A stretch of DNA of 64,000 bases, taken from Selenomonadaceae bacterium (GTDB lineage Bacteria; Bacillota; Negativicutes; Selenomonadales; Selenomonadaceae). Shown here piece after piece: positions 60,664 through 64,000 of the stretch (the stretch's first letter is position 1; every line of letters begins with the position of its first letter). Location of the stretch: assembly GCA_017535925.1 (NCBI GenBank), contig JAFXTD010000055.1, positions 1 to 64,000 on the forward strand, in the 5' to 3' direction. The translations under genes and the position numbers were made by a program. The notes below the pieces were generated by a model. It worked only from the letters and a program-made list of their open reading frames with translations. It had not been told where the DNA came from and searched no databases.

Positions 60664-61512
60664 CTAAGTCAAGTCGACAAATTCACGGCGTCTTTTGTCG
60701 AAGCGCACAATTTTTTTGAAACCGAAGCTGCGAACGTAATCGGCGGCGACCTCGAAAAATTTTCCGCAGTCTTCGGGATGATGGGCGTCGGAATTTATCG
60801 TAATCGGCAAGTCGTAAGCGGCGGCAACTTTCATGAAATCGGCGCAGGGCGAAATTTCTTTGACGGGGTAGCGATAAAGCGTGCCGGTGTTCACGTCGAC
60901 GACCATGTTAAATTTTTTAAGCGCGGAGGCAACTCTTTCAAAGTGAGGCGTCGCGTCGAAGTCGGGAAAAAATTTAAACAGTCGAACGTTGAAAGGGTGA
61001 CCAAGAATATCGTAATTGCCACTCGCCGCAAGCAACTCAACCTGCGCGGCGTACTCGTCGTAAATTTTTTTCAAGTCGTGATTCTTCCACTCGTCGATAA
61101 GTTTGGAGGCGTCGAAGCCCCAGCCCCATAAAAAATGCACCGAGCCGATACGATAATCGAAATTCCAAGCGTCAAGAATTTTTTTCACGGCGTCTTGATT
61201 TTTGAAATTGCAAACCTCAATTCCAACCTTGACCGCGTGATTTTTTTTGAGCCGCGCCATGAAGTCAAAATAATCTTTGAGCGTGTGTTTAAATTTGTTC
61301 GTCTTGAGCCAAACCTTTTGAAACTCTCCGACGGGCGAAGAATCCAAAATCAAATCGTCGTAATAAAGCTGCTTGAATTCGGGGAAGGTGTGCGTGTGTT
61401 CGCTTATGCCGATTTCGTCAAGCCCGTGACTTTTCGCCGCCTTGAAAAAACCTTCGACCCAAGCCGTGTCGTAGTCACCGTATTCAAAATGCATGTGATA
61501 ATCAAATCTCAT
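60664..61512 (-). CDS. PHP-domain phosphatase (histidinol phosphatase-like)
   Basis: A 282-residue PHP protein with DYHMHFEYGDYD, GISEHTHTF, GIEVCNF, GSVHFLWGWGFD, LGHPFNVRLF, VDVNTG and NSDAHHPEDCG, all metal ligands of the HisK type. It would hydrolyse a phosphomonoester such as histidinol phosphate. No his genes lie nearby. A different PHP gene is at 28267. Confidence 0.85.
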   Translation of the reverse strand: MRFDYHMHFEYGDYDTAWVEGFFKAAKSHGLDEIGISEHTHTFPEFKQLYYDDLILDSSPVGEFQKVWLKTNKFKHTLKDYFDFMARLKKNHAVKVGIEVCNFKNQDAVKKILDAWNFDYRIGSVHFLWGWGFDASKLIDEWKNHDLKKIYDEYAAQVELLAASGNYDILGHPFNVRLFKFFPDFDATPHFERVASALKKFNMVVDVNTGTLYRYPVKEISPCADFMKVAAAYDLPITINSDAHHPEDCGKFFEVAADYVRSFGFKKIVRFDKRRREFVDLT

Positions 61513-61549
61513 ATCAAAATCCTCTCAAAAAAATTTTATTGTTGAAAAA

Positions 61550-61575
61550 CAAAAAGCCCGCCGAATTGCGCGGGC
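61550..61575 (-). terminator. Terminator of cheV
   Basis: On the minus strand GCCCGC, loop, GCGGGC, followed by TTTTTG. Confidence 0.85.
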
Positions 61576-61585
61576 AGAAAAATTC

Positions 61586-62539
61586 TCAAGCTTGTGTATT
61601 ACCGAAAATAAATTTGTCCAGCAAGTCGATGAGCTGTCCGATTTCCGGCTTTGAAATTTGAGCACTCGCGCCGAGCTCCTCGCCCTTCAAACGCATTTCC
61701 TCGTTGATAAGTGAAGAGAAGAGAACAAACGGCACGTTGCGGAGGCGGTCGTTGTTGCGGACGAGTTTCAAAAATCTGTGACCGTCCATTTTGGGCATTT
61801 CGACATCGGAAACGATAATGCTCAAATGATTTGAAATGTCGCCTTCTTTGTTTGCAAGATTCTGCACATATTCCCAAGCGTCTTGCCCGTTGCCGAAGTC
61901 GCGAACGAAACGATAGCCCGAATCATGCAAAGTCGAAACAAGCAAGTCGCGGAGCATGGGTGAATCTTCCGCAACGACGACGTGAGCATCTGCGCGAATC
62001 GCCCGAACGTCGGCAGCGGCATCTGCAACGGTCGTGAGCTTGGCATTAATTTCGGGATTAATCTCGGCGATAATTGTTTCGAAGTCAAGCAGCAAAACAA
62101 TTCGGTTGGGCATTTTGACGATACCTACGACGCGGCTTTGGTCGCCCACTTCCGGCGAAGGCTCCATGTCCTTCCAAGAAATGCGGTGAATGCGCGAAAC
62201 ATTTTCCACCAAAAATCCGATATCGTAGTTGTTGATTTCCGTGACGATAATATTTTTCGCCTCGTCGCCGTTTGTCACGTTCAAGCAACGCGGAAGATTT
62301 ACAAGCGGAATTGCTTTGCCGCGCAGAGTGAACAAGCCGTCAATGTAGGGATGAGCTTGCGGCATTGCGGTGACGGGCGTGCGCTGAATGACCTCGCGAA
62401 CCTTTGCAACGTTTATCCCGTAATTCACGCCTCCTATACTGAACTCAACTATCTCAAATTCGTTTGTGCCTGTCTCAAGCAAAATTCCTTTTTTGTCGCC
62501 GAGAGTTTCGGCTCCCTTGCGCACTTTATCTTTCGCCAT
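61586..62539 (-). CDS. cheV: Chemotaxis coupling protein CheV (CheW-REC)
   Basis: Of 317 residues. The N-terminal CheW domain (about 30-170, FEIVEFSIGGVNYGINVAKVREV, IDGLFTLRGKAIPLVNL, GIVKMPNRIVLLLDFE) is followed by a receiver domain (about 190-312) with VVVAEDSPMLRDLLV, the phosphoacceptor aspartate in IIVSDVEMPKMDGHRF, FSSL and SKPE. It couples receptors to CheA and adapts the signal. The ATG at 62539 has GGAGG eight bases upstream. No other chemotaxis gene is in the window. Confidence 0.95.
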   Translation of the reverse strand: MAKDKVRKGAETLGDKKGILLETGTNEFEIVEFSIGGVNYGINVAKVREVIQRTPVTAMPQAHPYIDGLFTLRGKAIPLVNLPRCLNVTNGDEAKNIIVTEINNYDIGFLVENVSRIHRISWKDMEPSPEVGDQSRVVGIVKMPNRIVLLLDFETIIAEINPEINAKLTTVADAAADVRAIRADAHVVVAEDSPMLRDLLVSTLHDSGYRFVRDFGNGQDAWEYVQNLANKEGDISNHLSIIVSDVEMPKMDGHRFLKLVRNNDRLRNVPFVLFSSLINEEMRLKGEELGASAQISKPEIGQLIDLLDKFIFGNTQA

Positions 62540-62623
62540 TAAATCCGCCTCCATTATCTTTGAGCCTTACAGCGCGATAAAATTTCGCCGTGAAAAATTT
62601 TTATCCTTCAAACGCGGCTAAAT

Positions 62624-63208
62624 TCATTTGACAAGATTGTCGAAGTCGGCTTGCGGAACGAGCGTGACCAATCCCATTATCGCCAAAATTTGTTCAAGGG
62701 CAATTCTCGCCGTCGAAGTATTTTTAACAACAAAGTCAACGTCGCGCCAATGATCGAATTCGCCCGTCTCGTCGGCGGTTTCCACGTAGTAGCGAATTTC
62801 GTCGTTCGTGCAGCCGGCGCGGAGCATTCTGTCGACGAAGACTTCATCGTCAATCATGAGGAAAATCGTCACGAGGTCTTGATTGATAAATTTCTGCAAC
62901 TGCTTAATGCCGGCAACGTCATGCATAAGCGCGATACTGACTTTGTGTCTTTGCCAAGCGTCGAGCACTTCCGATTTTCTCAAGCCGTAAGAGTTCGCCT
63001 GATAAACATTGTTGACGATAAATTTTTCCTGCTCGTATTTGTCGGCTTTGACGGTCTGATAAATTTTGCGCTTGTAGGCGTAGCGGTCGTCGAATACGCG
63101 GGTCGTGACTGTCGGGATATAGTGAACGCCCATTGACATGAGCTGCGTGACCATTGTCGACTTGCCGGAGGTGTGCGGACCGAGAAAAGCATAAATCTTA
63201 TTCGCCAT
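62624..63208 (-). CDS. Guanylate kinase-like P-loop protein
   Basis: A 194-residue protein with Walker A FLGPHTSGKSTMVTQLM and a guanylate-kinase-like plan: a TTR segment after the P-loop (PTVTTRVF), followed by a cluster of basic residues (RYAYKRKIY). The catalytic GMP-binding motifs differ (YGLRKSEVLDAW). The C-terminal third has no known motif. The gene is cotranscribed with the two small genes upstream. Its function is unknown. Confidence 0.65.
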   Translation of the reverse strand: MANKIYAFLGPHTSGKSTMVTQLMSMGVHYIPTVTTRVFDDRYAYKRKIYQTVKADKYEQEKFIVNNVYQANSYGLRKSEVLDAWQRHKVSIALMHDVAGIKQLQKFINQDLVTIFLMIDDEVFVDRMLRAGCTNDEIRYYVETADETGEFDHWRDVDFVVKNTSTARIALEQILAIMGLVTLVPQADFDNLVK

Positions 63209-63220
63209 ATCAATACCTCC

Positions 63221-63430
63221 TTAGCGTTTTTCTTTGGCGATAACGCGGACGGTGTCTTCGTCTTCATCGATTTCCGCGCCGCAACGAGGACAGCATTCAT
63301 ATTGCGTGCCGTCGGGCAGAGAGCGTTTGCCTTTGCATTTTTGGCAAAAAATCAGAGAGCAACGTTTGCACTCAAGAATTTCGCCAAAATCCTTGCGCCC
63401 GCATTTCGGACAGCTGTTGTAAGTCGCCAT
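63221..63430 (-). CDS. Small zinc-ribbon protein
   Basis: A 69-residue protein with four CxxC knuckles in the pattern SCPKCGR, ECKRCSL, FCQKCKG and CCPRCGA, so two zinc ribbons. An acidic tail (DEDEDTV) follows. GGAG is upstream. It lies 14 bp after a small hypothetical gene and 12 bp before the guanylate kinase-like gene. It may be an adapter; no family name is secure. Confidence 0.7.
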   Translation of the reverse strand: MATYNSCPKCGRKDFGEILECKRCSLIFCQKCKGKRSLPDGTQYECCPRCGAEIDEDEDTVRVIAKEKR

Positions 63431-63443
63431 AAAATTTCTCCTT

Positions 63444-63764
63444 TCAATAATGAGGATGTGCTTTGACGTATTCGACGGGGCGGCTCCAATCGACGTGAAC
63501 GCCCGTAGCTTCCCAGAGGCGTGTCAACGTCAGCTTTAAATTTTCCGCGCTCAAGTTCGGGTCGATTTGTTCCGTCGTGAAGTCCAAAAGAGTTTCGTGA
63601 GGAATTTTTATTTCGTGCGGCGTCGTCAAAAATTTTTCGGCAAGGGCTTTGCCTTCGTCGTCATCCAAAGTCACGATAACTTTCTTTGCAGCCTCGTCAT
63701 ATTCAACCCAGCCGAGCGAACCTTTGAAACTTATCGCGACGCTGAAATTTTCCAAGCCAATCAT
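63444..63764 (-). CDS. Hypothetical protein
   Basis: A 106-residue soluble protein without signal peptide (VAISFKGSLGWVEYDEAAKKVIVTLDDDEGKALAEKFLTTP). The repeated beta-turn-helix plan resembles small sequence-specific domains of the phage- or Trp-like types, but no family is recognised. It overlaps the end of the gene upstream by four bases. Confidence 0.55.
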   Translation of the reverse strand: MIGLENFSVAISFKGSLGWVEYDEAAKKVIVTLDDDEGKALAEKFLTTPHEIKIPHETLLDFTTEQIDPNLSAENLKLTLTRLWEATGVHVDWSRPVEYVKAHPHY

Positions 63765-63988
63765 CTCCTCTCAAAAAAAATTTTATTAAAAGACAAGTTC
63801 TTTGAGCGCAAGAACGAATGAATCAGCAGGAAGGCGACCGCTGCCTCCGCCAAGTCATTTGCGGAATAATTCAGCCCGACAAATTCTATCGGCAAATATT
63901 TCGGCAAGAACCAAATCAACGGAACCTGCACGACCAGCGGCAACAAGCTGATAACCACGTTGCGCCACTCGTCCTCCAAAGCCGCCAT
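63761..63988 (-). CDS. Hypothetical membrane protein, possibly cut by the window edge
   Basis: At least 75 residues with two hydrophobic segments (VVISLLPLVVQVPLIWFL and DLAEAAVAFLLIHSFL). The first ATG in view is at 63988, but the open frame continues upstream to the edge of the window, so the true start may lie outside. No family is recognised. It is the most upstream visible gene of the small cluster that runs down to the guanylate kinase-like gene. Confidence 0.45.
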   Translation of the reverse strand: MAALEDEWRNVVISLLPLVVQVPLIWFLPKYLPIEFVGLNYSANDLAEAAVAFLLIHSFLRSKNLSFNKIFFERR

Positions 63989-64000
63989 GATTCCGCTAAG

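Overview
The window is a gene-dense chromosomal segment with no rRNA, tRNA, CRISPR array, integrase or transposase that I could find. It combines Firmicutes-type genes with a full LPS toolkit. The Firmicutes-type genes are PolC, PASTA kinase with Stp, MrnC, a YacP/Rae1-type nuclease, PyrK plus class 1B PyrD, and the cysS-mrnC-rlmB-yacP order. The LPS genes are kdsA/B/C/D, lptA/B/C and an LpxL-type acyltransferase. Together they point to a diderm Firmicute of the Negativicutes (Selenomonas-like); the species is not determinable from this sequence alone.

Layout. 213-11026 (minus): one long LPS operon, kdsB - glycosyltransferase - kdsA - kdsD - kdsC - PP-loop protein - lpxL - lptC - FkbM methyltransferase - lptA - lptB, followed by an orphan RelB antitoxin and a broken RelE toxin. 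11144-22817: ctpA, rlmN, pnp, a small oxidoreductase and kinase, a UbiA-type prenyltransferase, polysaccharide deacetylase, alr, holA and corA. 22880-32474 (minus): a roughly 14-gene operon from a HAD phosphatase through ispD, ispF, cysE, cysS, mrnC, rlmB and yacP to a protein with an IF-2 N-terminal domain, interrupted by a PIN-type toxin-antitoxin pair. 32684-54574 (plus): paaK-ACT, polC, carD, ispE, a GntR regulator, hicAB, glmU, a DUF1919 gene, prs, htpG, pyrK-SPL-pyrD, and stp-pknB-rsgA. 54561-63988 (minus): secreted hypothetical proteins, a CbxX-type AAA ATPase, metA, a small GTPase, a PHP phosphatase, cheV and a run of unknown small genes.

The most interesting system is in the LPS operon. 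The fused glycosyltransferase carries a 15-G tract and the FkbM methyltransferase a 13-G tract. The glycosyltransferase is split into two frames at its tract (OFF as sequenced, ON at 13 or 16 G). The methyltransferase is in frame at 13 G. This is the hallmark of slipped-strand phase variation, placed among otherwise essential Kdo and Lpt genes, so switching could alter both surface glycan structure and, by polarity, downstream expression.

A second theme is dispersed non-coding DNA. (1) A family of about 140-240 bp elements (at least seven copies) is built of three nested hairpins whose stems differ between copies but stay complementary; one copy has 20-bp terminal inverted repeats and another lies between two synonymous copies of the polC C-terminus. 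(2) Palindromic arrays of the heptamer GGAATTA put stop codons in every frame on both strands and supply the stop codon of five genes, truncating a RelE toxin. (3) Related GTGGTTA-type heptamer arrays occur, one forming a terminator. (4) The octamer AAAATTTT is strikingly frequent in all frames. Other oddities are a DUF4145-PyrD fusion, a PolC without its proofreading insert, and several unannotated short ORFs with good ribosome-binding sites.
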